This document shows, piece after piece, positions 34,243 to 45,899 of a DNA stretch of 64,000 nt. Every line of letters starts with the position of its first letter. Positions within the stretch are counted from its first letter, which is position 1. The stretch is from Sternotherus odoratus (lineage: Eukaryota; Chordata; Testudines; Kinosternidae). The translations under genes and the position numbers were made by a program. The notes under the pieces were generated by a model. The model was given only the letters and a program-made list of their open reading frames with translations. It ran no database searches and was not told where the DNA came from. The stretch is from contig JAVMKO010000001.1 in assembly GCA_032164245.1 (NCBI GenBank), forward strand, positions 20,559,603-20,623,602, written 5' to 3'.

Positions 34243-34372
34243 GAGCATAGGTGCTGGGGGTGCTGCCACACCCCCTGGCTTGAAGCAGTTGCCACTATAT
34301 ACGGGGTTTACAGTCTGATTCAATGGCTCTCAGCATCCCTACTATGAAAATAGTTCCAAGCATCCCTGGATA
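34243..34372. mobile_element. Short hAT-like MITE
   Basis: CATAGGTGCTGGGGGTGCTG through CACCCCCTGGCTTGAAGCAG to ATAGTTCCAAGCATCCCTGG is a short turtle repeat with loosely inverted ends. No clear target duplication. Confidence 0.55.
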
Positions 34373-34434
34373 TGAGTACAGTCTGTGGATTAATGATAGC
34401 TGGAAGAAAGTACAGGTTTAGGTGGTATTCTGTG

Positions 34435-34772
34435 TCGGGGTTCTCAAACTGTGGGTCTGGACCCTAAAGTGGGTTGTGACCAGATTTGAATGGGGTGGCC
34501 AGAACCGGCTTAGACTTGCTGGGGCCCCGGGCTGAAGCCCAAGCCCCACTATCCAGAGCCAAGGGCTTCAACCCCTGGCAGCACGGCTCAGGTTCCTGAG
34601 CTTCAGCTTTGCCCCTCCCCGCTCCCCCCGCCCGCAGCAGTGGGGCTCGGGCTTTATTCCCCCACAGAGGCAGTGGGGCTTGGGCAGGCTCAGTCTTCAG
34701 TCCCCCGACCTGGGGTCATGAAGTAATTTTTGTTGTCTGAAGGTGGTTGCGGTACAATGACATTTGAGACAC
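34435..34772. mobile_element. hAT-Charlie-like MITE, second copy
   Basis: GGTTCTCAAACTGTGGGTCT at the left and GCGGTACAATGACATTTGAGA at the right match the element at 2823-3105, with a longer, GC-richer interior. The right terminus has been overrun by a short CA repeat (34769-34786). Confidence 0.8.
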
Positions 34773-34899
34773 ACACACACACACGCCCCCCACCCCGCCC
34801 CCTCCCCGTCCAATGTGAAAGTGTAAAGACCTTGTAAATAGGTCTGAAGTGGTTATTAAATTTTCCATATGTGGTATTCTCTTGGGGCAGTAGGCTCAG

Positions 34900-35090
34900 T
34901 GTTATCCCGCTCTCCATAATATGTTCCATCCCTCGCTGCAGACCGAGCCTCTCTTCCCTATTACCACCTACCCTTGCACCCCAATCACCCCCCCTCCCAG
35001 TGACCATTTGCATGTGTAATTTATTTTCTTTTCAAAATAGTTTCCGCGCCTTCTGAATATTCTGCTATACTCAGATTACATTTAGCCAAA
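34900..35090 (+). repeat. Local repeat, copy 1
   Basis: The pyrimidine-rich block followed by CATTTGCATGTGTAATTTAT and CTGCTATACTCAGATTACATTT reappears at 35440-35580 in diverged form. Family unknown. Confidence 0.5.
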
Positions 35091-35439
35091 ATGAATAATA
35101 AATGTATAAAAACCGTGAGAGAGGAAGATTTTTCCCAAATGTTAACAGTTCATTCTCAGATTTCTTCCCAGAATGGGTTCACACTTCATGGTTGCAGATT
35201 TTGAGAGATATCAAGTGGCCTATTCATTTCAATAAGATTCATCTCTGAAAAAGAGTACCTGATGGAGATGAATATAGCCTGAAACCATAGCTACGTGATG
35301 TGTGAACTGCCACGGTGTACGCCCAGGAGGGAAATGTGCAGCTGACCGGTGCCCCTGCCCATATTCTGCCCCAGTTCCCATCACTCATCCTCTCCCATCT
35401 CCTTTCCCAGTGTCCCACCCCACCTGCTAGCCTCATCAT

Positions 35440-35580
35440 CCATAATCCCCCAACCTCTCTCTTCCTATTCCCATCTACTTCCTCCTCTAATAGCAAACAT
35501 TTGCTTCTGTAATTTTTTTTAAAAGACTAATTTCAGCACCTTCAGCTATACTCATATTACATTTCGCCCCTTGACAGAAG
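35440..35580 (+). repeat. Local repeat, copy 2
   Basis: ACATTTGCTTCTGTAATTTT and CAGCTATACTCATATTACATTT match copy 1 about 500 bp upstream in the same orientation. Confidence 0.5.
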
Positions 35581-36017
35581 CAGATTGGAGTAATATCCCT
35601 GCTTTTCTTTGTTCATTTGACTTCTGCACTAGAGATTTCTGCTCTAGGTAGGATCTGAACTCTCAATGACTGGGGTAATGCTCACATTCAGTGACTGTGC
35701 CATGCCCTCCGAGTGACTTGGGTCCTAGGCTGAAAACAGTTTTCCAGTTAGCTGGCCAGTCTCTCTGCACATGCTCAGGATAATTCATTAGGTGTGATTT
35801 TTAAGAACATGAGATTTACAACAAGCCTAACTGGAAAAGCAAAATCTTTTTGAAATAATGTTTTGATTTTCCTTCAAAGGGCTGATGGATGCCCTGAGCT
35901 CTACTGGGGTAACGTTGAGTGCTGAGAACTCTGGTGCCGTGATCTTAGCCCTGGTTTGATTTCCATCTGGAGCAAAAAAAGGTTGCCAGAATCACTCAGC
36001 TTTAAAAAAGGGGGTTG

Positions 36018-36300
36018 GGGCCAGGCCCGGCGCTACCCATTAGGTGACCTAGGCGCTCGCCTAGGGCAGCAGAATTTGGAGGGTGGATTTTTGCCCCCCT
36101 CGGCCGCAATTCGGCAGCAGCTCAACGGGTCATCCGTAGAACAGCATCCCCCGAATTGCCACCGAAATCAACGCGGCGTGCTGAGCTGCTGCCAAATTGC
36201 AGCCGACAATTCAGCGGCAGCTCAACAAGCCGACTCGCTGTCAGGGAAAATTCAGCGGACACTAAGACCCCCTCCTGCGCTTGCCGCCTCAGGAAGAAAA
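36018..36300. mobile_element. GC-rich turtle MITE-like repeat
   Basis: GGGGCCAGGCCCGGCGCTAC and repeated CAATTCGGC / CGAATTGCC / AATTCAGCGGCAGCTC blocks with CTTGCCGCCTC at the end form a family seen in turtles. Open frames here (35956-36402) are artefacts. It lies 0.4 kb upstream of the MAGI2 exon. Confidence 0.55.
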
Positions 36301-36690
36301 ATAGTTACCACCTTTCAGTATCTCACTATTCCTTTGGTCAAATGTTCCCAGCTTTGGATCACTAACAGACCCCTACACCACCCAAATTTTAAGCCAATCT
36401 GAGAGAACCATGTAGATTTCAGAACACTTAGACGAGCTGAGATTTAGACAGAAACCTTTAGTCTGAACCTTAGTTATAGTAGAGCTGTTGTTTTGTTATA
36501 ATTGTTTCAGCATTGAACTACCTCATTTATTTTTGTAGGCAGACAAATTGCAGCCTGGTATCACCTTTGATTGATCTGAATATTGCTCTAACTGATTTTA
36601 CTTTTTAGTAGAATGGTGATTTCCTATGTCTGATCTCATAAACAAATTCCATTCCTTTTGTGTCGATAGTCATTGAAGTTTTCTCATGTC

Positions 36691-36714
36691 ATCACTATTT
36701 TTTTCTCTTTCTAG
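36691..36714 (+). other. Splice acceptor of the MAGI2 exon
   Basis: A T-rich tract with few purines runs into CTAG immediately before the exon. It is a strong conventional 3' splice site and fixes the exon start, because the upstream in-frame residues (VIEVFSCHHYFF) do not belong to a PDZ domain. Confidence 0.9.
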
Positions 36715-37350
36715 GTGATGTCATTGTCTATATTAATGAAGTTTGTGTCCTTGGGCATACTCACGCAGATGTAGTCAAACTCTTCCAGTCAGTTCCTATT
36801 GGTCAGAGTGTCAACCTGGTGCTATGTCGTGGATACCCTTTGCCCTTTGAGCCTGAAGATCCTGTCAACAGCATGGTGCCACCACTTGCAGTAATGGAGA
36901 GGCCTCCGGTAGTGGTAAATGGAAGACATAACTATGAAACTTATTTGGAATACATTTCTAGGACCTCTCAATCTGTTCCAGATGTAACAGATCGACCACT
37001 ACATCCCTTGCACTCCATTCCAGCAGATAGTCAGCTTGATAGCACATTCCCACCACCTGTTCATGATGATAATGTATCAATGGCTTCTTCTGGGGCCACC
37101 CAAGCTGAACTCATGACCTTAACCATTGTGAAAGGGGCCCAGGGCTTTGGCTTCACTATAGCAGACAGTCCTACAGGACAGAGGGTGAAGCAAATTCTAG
37201 ACATTCAGGGATGTCCTGGTTTGTGTGAAGGTGACCTCATTGTTGAGATCAACCAGCAGAATGTACAGAACCTGAGCCATGCAGAAGTAGTGGATATACT
37301 TAAAGAATGTCCTGTTGGAAGTGAAACTTCTTTGATTATCCATAGAGGAG
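36715..37350 (+). CDS. MAGI2: MAGI2 internal exon: end of PDZ1, linker, most of PDZ2
   Basis: MAGI2 is a membrane-associated guanylate kinase scaffold with WW and PDZ domains, working at synapses and cell junctions by binding C-terminal tails of membrane proteins. The exon opens on the last two bases of a split Gly codon. It then encodes the final 40 or so residues of one PDZ domain (GDVIVYINEVCVLGHTH to NLVLCRG), a linker containing NGRHNYETYLEYISRTSQS, and from about residue 133 a second PDZ domain with carboxylate-binding loop KGAQGFGFTIAD and helix LSHAEVVDILKECP, ending HRG plus one base. Length is 636 bp, so both flanking introns are phase 1 and the exon is symmetric. Order and sequence match my memory of PDZ1-PDZ2 of vertebrate MAGI2 closely; MAGI1 and MAGI3 are less likely because the linker matches MAGI2. 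The reading frame runs on to 37391 only by reading into the intron. Confidence 0.95.
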
Positions 37351-37356
37351 GTAAGT
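37351..37356 (+). other. Splice donor of the MAGI2 exon
   Basis: The sequence GAG|GTAAGT is a near-consensus 5' splice site, placed right after the conserved end of PDZ2 (LIIHRGG, whose last Gly codon is split). Confidence 0.92.
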
Positions 37357-37644
37357 CTAGAAAGTCTGTACAATTACAAAAATGTATGTGAACAGTTCTA
37401 AATGCTGGAAACTACTTATCCTTGTGTACTGGATTGGAAATGGTTTAATTTATTCTGAAAAAAGTGTATATATAATAAGCACTGTAGGCAAAATGTAACC
37501 ATTTATTGTACACCCTTCTCTGTGTTTTGAGGCTTTAAGCATACGCTGAAATCTCCCTTTCTGTATAAGTGTAACATACTTTCCAAGGCATCCCAGATCC
37601 TTTTAGCATTTAATAGTTTGCATGATGGTTGCCTGCAAGTTCTT

Positions 37645-37871
37645 AGGGTATGTCTACACTGCAATAAGACATCCACCGCTGGCCCATGTCAGCGGACTTG
37701 GGCTTGGGGGGCCTCAGGTTGCAGAGTAATAAAATTGCAATGTAGACATTTGGGCTCAGGCTGGAACGTCTACACTGCAATTTTATAGTTCCATAGCCCA
37801 AGCCCCGCGATCCCAAGTCAGCTGACCTGTGCTAGCCGTGGGTGTTTTATTACAGTGTAGACATACCCTAA
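37645..37871. mobile_element. MITE with long inverted ends, about 227 bp
   Basis: AGGGTATGTCTACACTGCAA at the left and TACAGTGTAGACATACCCTA at the right are inverted, and the similarity extends about 38 bases inward. A shorter internal copy of GTCTACACTGCAATTTTATA lies near 37770. No clear target duplication. It lies 300 bp downstream of the MAGI2 donor. Confidence 0.8.
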
Positions 37872-38559
37872 AAGTCCCAACACAAAGCACTGCAAGGTTT
37901 AAGTATAACCCAGATGTGTGATCAGAATCAGAACAAATGTGAATGTATCAAAACCTAAAAGGACACTGTCAAGGCCATTTGACCTATATTTTTCCTTCTT
38001 TGAAAAACTGATGTACAATGGTTGTTTATTTTTGCCCCACAACTAAAAATGACAGTGTTTTTTTTCTTTTGTCTATTTAAAAAATGGTTTCTATCAGCTC
38101 CATGTTCATGAGCAACCCTATAATAATAAACCTGTGTATGTTCTACTGGGGGAGAGAGGGTAGAATAGCGTGTAGGGAAACATTAGTGAGAACCAATTAT
38201 TTTTAATAACTGTATGGTGACCTTTAATTTCTTTACTTTTAACATTTTAGTATAACAGATTTATTTTTCCTGATTTTTTAATCATAATGATAAGCATCCA
38301 ATGGCTATTTGTAAAGATGTAAACTGAAGACTAGGACTGGTTCCTTTAATTTAATGTGCATCACTGGAAATGATAGCACTTACTCTAAATTAGTAATCCA
38401 TATTCGCATGTCATTAGATGTACATTACTCTGTTCTGCAAAACAAATAGATTAATGAAAAATATATTTATCATTTTCCTTTTTTAAAAAGGAGGCTGAGA
38501 AGTGAAATAAATATTAATGTATGCAAATGACAAAAGTGAACACAGTTAAAAAAACTTAG
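37872..38559. other. Intron, no recognised feature
   Basis: AT-rich sequence without recognisable repeats or exons. Confidence 0.5.
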
Positions 38560-39795
38560 AATTAGAATTCCAAGGTCTATAAAACCTAGTGCAAATCATG
38601 CCAGAGAAACCTGATTATTTTTTCTCAATGTACCAAATTAATGGATGGACAAAATTTAGGGAGATTTAATATATGTAGGCTTCAGATAAGCAATTGTTTC
38701 ACTATACTTCTCAGAATCATCTATGAAAAATTAATTTACATTCGATAGAATATGACATCGATTGCATGGAATGAAAATTGACTGAAAGACTGAGCAAAAA
38801 AAAAAAAGGTAAATAGCGATATATGAACTTGGAGGGAGCAAGTGATGACCAGGAGGTGCTATAGTAGTTGGATTTAGGTCTGGTTTTATTGAGCATCACT
38901 ATTAATAAACTGGAAGAGTCGGGGTAAACCACACATTGTTTTAAGTGGCAGATGATGATAAATGAGGAGGTATTGGATAGTGAGAAATACTATAAAGGGA
39001 ACTAGAGAGGTTAGAATTACAACAAAAAAGGATTTAATGTGGAAAAAATGCAAGCTAACACATCTCTGGGGGAAAATTATCCAAAATATACATCTTCAAT
39101 GGAAGAAGAGAGTGGAAGAAAGTGATAGTGAGCAGCAAATGAAATATGAGCTTATAATGCAATATAGCAGTTAAAACCTTCAAAGTCAATACACTGTGGT
39201 CCATAAAGGTGTTTGTTTTTCTCTCTCTGGAACTTCCTTTTAGGCCTGGTCTAAACTGAGCTGTAAATTGACATACCTTAGATCAACTTACAGCAGTATC
39301 TACACTATGCTATGTCAACGGGAAATGCTTTCCCATCAACATGGCTTCTGCCTCTTGTTGAGGTGGATTACAAACATTGATGGGAGAGCGCTCTCCCATT
39401 GACTTAGCATGTCTTCACCAAACCCACTAAATTGGTGCCACTGCACTAATGGCAGCGGCGGTGATTTAGCATGGTAATGAAGACATGCCCTTAGTCATTG
39501 CTTTAACAATCATGCATGCTATCCATATTTTCTTCTGTCAAGAGCTTGGCAAAGCAATGCTGTAGAAGAGGACAACTACCTAAAAGTACTAGAATATGAA
39601 CAGTGATGAACACCAAAAAGGGATAGGAGTTTTCAGCATATTACCAGAGATACAAGTAGGAGTCCTGGGTCAAAATAAAACAAATGAAAATTTAGGTTGA
39701 ATGTCCGGAAATACTTCCTAGTGCATGGTTATTGGACTCTCAAAAAGTCTAATTCAGGAAATGGTGGTGTCTCCTATTATTCTGAGTCATCTAAA
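38560..39795 (+). pseudogene. Old CR1/L3-type LINE reverse-transcriptase relic
   Basis: AAATCATGCCAGAGAAACCTGA begins a stretch that corresponds to the CR1 reverse transcriptase region. Fragments such as IAIYELGG (about 38817) and KMQANTSLGENYPKYTSSMEE (39043-39105) appear in shifting frames. After the MITE at 39243 the stretch 39590-39795 with AGGTTGAATGTCCGGAAATACTTCC resembles the 3' part. No open frame survives. Confidence 0.5.
39243..39491. mobile_element. MITE of the CCTGGTCTAMA family, nested in the LINE relic
   Basis: GGCCTGGTCTAAACTGAG at the left and AATGAAGACATGCCC at the right are loosely inverted. The interior AGATCAACTTACAG and ATGGGAGAGCGCTCTCCCAT (39379-39398, a perfect palindrome) is typical of this turtle family. 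Related copy at 26050. Confidence 0.6.
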
Positions 39796-41894
39796 ACAAA
39801 AACGGACAAAGCAATGGAGTAATTTAATTTAGGGAACAATCTTCTAGCAGGAACATTATAAAATGTTATAAACAGAAATGAGAGAAAGTTTCTTGAATAA
39901 AAATCTGTCTTTCCACCTCTTTGTTGTCCCAATATGAATAGAGAAACAGATTTTGTAACCAATTCAGATAAGATAACTTTAATGCAAAACACAGCCCTGA
40001 AATATTTATCTAAACCTGCTATGATTCTAAAATATTTCATCTGTGACATCGATGAAAACAAAGCATACCTCTTCATTACTTTTTGTATGGCATCTTTATT
40101 TTTTAATTTGTGTGCATGATGACAGTTGACATGTAGCCTCATTTTATTTCATTGCTCTATGCATCATGTCTTTAGCGTCTTGATTTTGCTAAGACTAAGC
40201 ACAATGTACTATTCTTCTTTATGTTATTTGCTGGAGAACAGAGATTGTGTGATGCATACAGCTATTGGGGCCCTTATCAGTTATTCATGCATGTTGAGCT
40301 AAGGCCTGATGATATGATGAAATGGGACAAGTCCAGTTTCAGAAGCAACTTATCTCTCACTCTCTGGTCAAAAAATCTTATCCTTATTCTTCTGTGAAAA
40401 GGGTGGACATTGCTTCAGAGATATATTCACTAGAGGCATCTTCTGGTGGGTCATTCTATGGCATTGGCAAAAGCCTTTTGCCCTCGAGCTTAGAAGATCA
40501 GTTGCATGGCCATTTAATGAAAATAATAAAGTGAGGGGAGAAATGGTAGTATCCAAAATGAACAGTTTGTGAAGCCTTTGGGACTTCCTTTGGACCAGCA
40601 GTGAGGGGATGTGAGACAAGTCAAAAAAGAAGCCAGTATTTGACCAACTGGAGAGTAGGAAGAACTCCTGATTTTCCTGTGTATTCACCTTATTACTTAC
40701 TTCTAAAGCAGCATTAGTAATTCATCTGTTTGTCTGATATTGTCATTTCACAGGTTTGCTACATTTCTAGAGAAAATGAGATAGATCGACCCCTGATTTA
40801 TTCCCATAATACTAACAGGTGGCCAGCAAATGACCACACCAGCTAATCTAAAGAAGTGTCAAGGTGCTCAGGGAACACAGAATTTTTTATCAAGTACAGT
40901 AGGCAGCCCAGCTGAGCTCCTTTCCGCCTGCAATTAAAGATCCTCCGCTCTTACCTTCTTGATGACCAGTTCAGCTTAATTCTGGCTGGCCAATCTCCCA
41001 AATCCTTCCTACACCTACCTCAGAAGAGCAACCCCTCTCTTGTCTTGGGGCAGGGAGGAGAAAGTCATCACCTGGTCCATTCCCTTGAGGAGACATAAAA
41101 GAAGACTTGAGGTTGCGGGAGAGAATATTGAAGGTTAAAAAAAAACAAAAAAAACCCTTGACTTGGAGAATTAAAATCATGGTCCCATCTCGTTGGAGGG
41201 TGAGGGAAAATTGGATGTCCCCTCTTCTGAGACAGAGAGGCAGCAGGCTTGTATATATATATGTGTGTGTGTGTGTAAAAGTATGGCAAAGTGAGTGGAT
41301 ACAATGAAGGATAGAGTGAGTAGGGGAGGGATGAGTAGGGGAGGGAGTGCGGGAGAGACTAGGGAAGGAGATAAAAGAGAAAGCAGTGACAGACAAAGAG
41401 GGAAAGACAGAGCAGAGGGAAGTAAAGAGAATGTGGTAGAAAGAAAAAGTAAAATATTGAAAGACCATGACAAAGAAGGGAGAGAACACAGAGAAATAAA
41501 AGAAAAAATGAACTATTAATTCTTCAGAAAAGTAAGAATGAAGGGAAAAACACTGAAAGAGCAAAAGATTTTTGCAAGATATGTGAGCACAAATGGTAGA
41601 TAAAAGAAAAAGAGGGAAAAACAAAAACAAGATAGAGTAAGTATTTTATTCATTCATAGATATTCTAATGCAAAAATACCAAAAATCTTGCCTGATTCTA
41701 TCTCTCTATGTAAACACCTATCTGGCAAATTGAAAGTAATCAGGTTTTGTGGGCTGCAAAGAAAATATTACCCAGATTGCTTGCACCTACCCACCCAGTT
41801 TTGCTCTGCCACCTTCCCTTCCGTATTCAGCTCACACCTCATACTTCTCCTCTGTAGCAACCTGTATCGAACATGGAGAGAGAAGCTCAGATTG
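39796..41894. other. Intron with purine-rich tract and microsatellite
   Basis: Around 41253-41276 there is a (TA)n(TG)n microsatellite. 41290-41640 is strongly purine-rich on the + strand, which explains the long minus-strand frame 40971-41630. No gene is supportable. Confidence 0.6.
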
Positions 41895-42479
41895 CAGGAG
41901 GGAAGAGTTCAGAGAAGGCACCAAGAAGTAGTATATGTGCACATGGATAGTATGTTAGCTTCAGCTCAAGAACTGGTGTAAATACTTCTTAATAAAGCAC
42001 CAGCTTAGTTTTAAAAGTTCAAAGTCTTTTCATGATATTATCCAGTACACAGTACAGGAAACATAGTGGCAGTGGTTAGTCTGATGAGACCTACAGAAAG
42101 GAAGAGAGTGTGATTAACAAGAAAACAAAGAGATATTTGGAAACAGCAAATAGGCAAGAAGGAGACCAACAGGAATGCTGATTTTCCGGGGGGGAAAAAA
42201 GCCTTGCACAAGCATGGAAGTAATGGAAGCAAGAGCTTTATCTGTATATGCAGCTGACTGTTCATGATAAAAATGAGAAATTGAAGGTAAAGTGTATAGA
42301 TATAGATATATGATTGAGGGGAAGGATAGGAATTGGGTGCCAGGAATAATGCTGAAAACACTGGAACAGTGTTAGTGTTTGATGGGGACTCAGACAGAAT
42401 AAGCCTGTACAGAGATACTCTGTTTTTACCTGAAACCAAGTAGAACAGAGAATAGATACTTAAGTTACAGAACTGAGAA

Positions 42480-43060
42480 TTGAGGCATCTATGTGTAAGT
42501 TTGGAGATATTGAAGATTCCCTAATTAAAGACAGGATCATTGGTGGGACACACGAATCCAGCTTGCAGGAGAGATTGTTGCAAGAGACAGCTCTAACCCT
42601 AGAGAAATACCTCCCAGACAGCAATGGCTGCTCAACTGTCCAGGGAATAATAACAGCCACTAGTGCAAAACAAGTACACAGGCTTTTCAAGCTAAAGAAC
42701 TCAGGAAACAGGACAGAGACCGACTGACTAAAAATACAGGCAACGTGTTGCAGTGTATGTACTGTGGAAAACAGCATGAAAGACATAAAGAAAAATGCCC
42801 ACCCTCTGGGTAATGGTGCAAAAGGCATTAGAACCTTTATGTCCCAATGCTGCAGCTACCTGAGAAGAAAAATGCAGCAGTACATGCAGTAACTCAGAAC
42901 CTAGAGACTTCCAATGAAGGGGAGAGTAACTTTAGCAGATCCAAAGACTCTCATTGAACATGCTCTGCAGAAAAAGGCCATTCAACTGCTTATTTGCAAC
43001 TGCTATTAGATCAACAACCAATTCAATTCGAGCTGGATTGTGGAACCAGATGAAATGTAG
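42480..43060 (+). pseudogene. Gypsy gag C-terminus, zinc knuckle and protease remnant
   Basis: Residues DSLIKDRIIGGTHESSLQER, then LLQETALTLEKYL (42510-42620), are a gag C-terminal segment. At 42754-42798 the knuckle CMYCGKQHERHKEKC has the C-X2-C-X3-H-X6-C pattern of this Gypsy group. At 43033-43047 LDCGT replaces the LDTGA of an active aspartic protease, followed by a stop and NVVPATQI. The missing second half of the D-T-G triad and the in-frame stops show that it is dead. Confidence 0.72.
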
Positions 43061-43229
43061 TCCCTGCAACACAGATAAGCATCAATATTAGACTGGAGAA
43101 ATGTGACCCAAAGCTGGTGATGTATCATGGGTTTCTTATTAACAATCTGCATTTGCCACTGGCCTCAGAATGGCTTTATTGTACAAGAGATATTATCACT
43201 TAGGGTTGATAGTAGTTCATACACAGGAG

Positions 43230-43595
43230 TAGCCACATAAAGTTATGGCAAAAGGCAAACGTCCAGCCCGAGGTGCAACACAAGTCATATGAGGTAGCTA
43301 CAGTCTCAGGACAGCAGTGGAGACAAAACCAAAGCCAGCTGACTGAGAGTCCTGATGGATGGACAGGACAAAGCCAGGACAGGAGAACATAGAGCCGCAG
43401 ACATCTGTTGGTCTGACATAGAAGAAATGTGGTATATTGCTTATAAACATAGAACCATCAGGACAGCACCCAACAAAATGAAGGCAACAGTAGTGTGGAA
43501 GTAAGTCTCCTAACAACATCAGTAACACAAATAAGAAGTGGAAAACTGGTTCAAAGACCAGCATACTTGAAGAACTATGAGGCCTAACAGTCTAC
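43230..43595 (+). pseudogene. Gypsy integrase C-terminal remnant
   Basis: SYEVATVSGQQWRQNQSQL (about 43285-43345) is the SH3-like integrase tail, and SGKLVQRPAYLKNYEA (43533-43580) is the usual basic end of a Gypsy pol protein. It lies about 200 bp after the protease remnant, where some 2.5-3 kb of pol would be expected, so pol was deleted. Confidence 0.65.
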
Positions 43596-44324
43596 AGTGG
43601 GATGGCAGAAAAGGCTATCTACGTTTCTAAAGTGGGCTATGTACTAATAACCTTTGACCCCAGCAAGTCAGCAAGAGCATGTACAAAAGGTACAATAACA
43701 AAAACAGAACTTGTTAAAATCTTCGCAGAACTGGGAGGGAGGACCATAGTAGGGAAGAGTTTGGAGGTGGCAGCAGGATGTCCGTGTACACATGGATGCA
43801 ATGCAAGCTGCAATGAAGCATCTCTGTAAATGTTTCTGTTAATAAATGTCAGTTTACTTTTACAAGTATGGAGTCCTTTCATGTTATTAATCAGCAAGTG
43901 GAACACGAAACACACTCCATTTTTTATCTCCCTGTTCCTGTTTTCCAGCTCCATTCTACTTCTGCGTCCCATTTCTCCAGCTCCGTGCAATGCTCTATTA
44001 TTACCCCTCAGTTCATTTGCTCTCTGAGCCCTAGTCCTTAAACCCACCCTTATAATTTTTTTATATATGAACAGACATTTTTAAAATTTCCCATCTCAAA
44101 GTTATGAGCTTTTATGTAGCACCTGAACATCAACAATTTCATCCTCATTAATTCTATGCGAAACAATCACTCTTCCATTGTTTTTTGTTTGTGGGAGGGA
44201 AGGTTATGATTGTTCTTCGTAAATAAATTTTAGTAATGACAGAGAGAATGCACGAGCAAACGTTTTCTCAAAGGATTGCTCTTAGGCATACTGCACCATC
44301 AGCTTCATTCACTTTGTTATTAGA

Positions 44325-44423
44325 CCACTCACCCCTCTCTCTACAAAGAGAGGGGTGAGTGGGCTACAAAGAAACAGATATCTCTGTTATATCTTTCTTC
44401 CTACAAAGAAACAGATATCTCTG
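44325..44423. repeat. Perfect hairpin plus 23-bp direct repeat
   Basis: CCACTCACCCCTCTCT (44325-44340) and its exact reverse complement (44347-44362) are separated by six bases. Right after, CTACAAAGAAACAGATATCTCTG occurs twice (44364-44386 and 44401-44423). This looks like a local replication or repair rearrangement. Confidence 0.9.
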
Positions 44424-45844
44424 ACCATGGTATTTTCATGTCATCCCTTTCAGGGCTCACCCATATTTCCAATAGTATTTCCAGAAGTAAAACTTCTGAG
44501 AGACTTTTAGGAAATAAAGTTATCATGCTAAAAATACTGACATGCTGACACTTGCATATTATTCCCGGAAGCAGTGCATTTTAGATTCAGTATTTCAGGT
44601 AAGGCACCTCATGTCTCAGAAAGTACTATTGTGTTACCGGCAGAGGAATAAGGCTAGTGGGAATTAAATACACAGACAGCTGTCCTCATATACTTCAGAG
44701 TGTTTACATCTTTTTGATGCTACAAATTGAGGTAGTTTGTGAATGCTTTGGATTAACTTGAAATAAGTGTTAAACATCTTGTTATTTGGCATATCAACCC
44801 AGTGTAATAAATATTTTACAAATTATAGCAGGTAAAGTAAAAAATGGGTTCTATCTCTGGGCTGGATTTTTTACAGGAAAAATCTGAATCTTATTAAGAA
44901 GACAAATGGTAAATTCTACTTGGGTAACAATCTCAACAGCCTAGAGTGTAGTTAAATGTTATTCGTTACTAACATTGAGAGAGAGAGAGACATGTCAGGG
45001 ACACAATCACCAAAATTCACACTGAGACTTTTATGTCTTTTATCCTACAGCTCAAGTAGTAATAAAACAGTGTGCATTTGCCTTCATATTTCTGAATGAA
45101 AAACCCCAGGCTTTTAAAATGAATATAAAGCCCTAAAAAAAGTAGATATCTGTAATAATTAGCAGTATTAATGGAAGTGATGTTAACTGTATTATATCTC
45201 AAAGTAATAGTATTATGAGTTTACCTCATTCTCCTTTATAATGTTCTTTCACTGTGTAGCACATTTATGTATACTTTTACTGCATATTAGATAAATCTTT
45301 TTTACATATATGCATAGATTTTTAATGGGTATTTTCAGGCATTTCATTTCAAAAGTACTTTTTTATTAGTGTAGCTCCTTTCTAACACAGGCTTGGAAGA
45401 TCTGTACTAAATGTGAATGGTTCTTTCATTAAAAACTTAAGGGAATGGTTATCCTAGGGATTTGTGGGCTTAATTCTTCTTAACATTAATGGGAGTTACA
45501 TTTGCTCACTGTGTGAGAAACAGGCCCCTTTCAAATACCTTCTAGTAAAAACAAATATAGGTTTGTGTAAGTACATTCTCATCTTTGAACTTTTATATTG
45601 AAAAAAATTAAGGATGCCATTAAATCCTTGTGCCCAAGATGAGAATACAGTATACAATTTGATTTTATCATTATTAAAATGCCTTCATAGTAATTTTCAC
45701 AAATCATCAAGTTTCACTACAGAATTACAGTCAATACTTGCCGTATGTGGAATCATTCACTTTATCTGCAAACAAAATGTAGCCACCTCTGCTGTGGGAT
45801 ACAAGAGTCCATATAGCACTACCCACAGCACTACACAACAGTTT
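44424..45844. other. AT-rich intron, no recognised feature
   Basis: No domain in any frame. The frame 45614-45847 has no similarity I recognise. Confidence 0.5.
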
Positions 45845-45899
45845 TAGGATAGCAGCTGAAGAATACCTTATCCATTTGAAGTAGCAGAGATATTTAGGT

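Larger units (their letters stand above)
41895..43900 (+). mobile_element. Internally deleted Gypsy-type LTR retrotransposon
   Basis: About 41905-42050 and 43745-43899 are diverged direct repeats: both have CACATGGAT, GTGTAAAT/CTGTAAAT, TTAATAAA (polyadenylation-type signal), then GTC(T/C)TTTCATG(A/T)TATTA. They are the ends of the two LTRs. Between them on the + strand lie a gag C-terminus, a zinc knuckle, a protease remnant and then the integrase C-terminus, with reverse transcriptase, RNase H and integrase core missing. Confidence 0.7.

Noticed and set aside
37351..37391. Extension of the MAGI2 frame past HRGG
   Set aside because: It follows a strong GTAAGT donor and the residues do not resemble MAGI2; it is intron read-through.
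40971..41630. 219-residue minus-strand frame, Ser/Phe/Leu-rich
   Set aside because: It is the complement of a purine-rich simple tract; the peptide is compositional, without a signal of a real gene.
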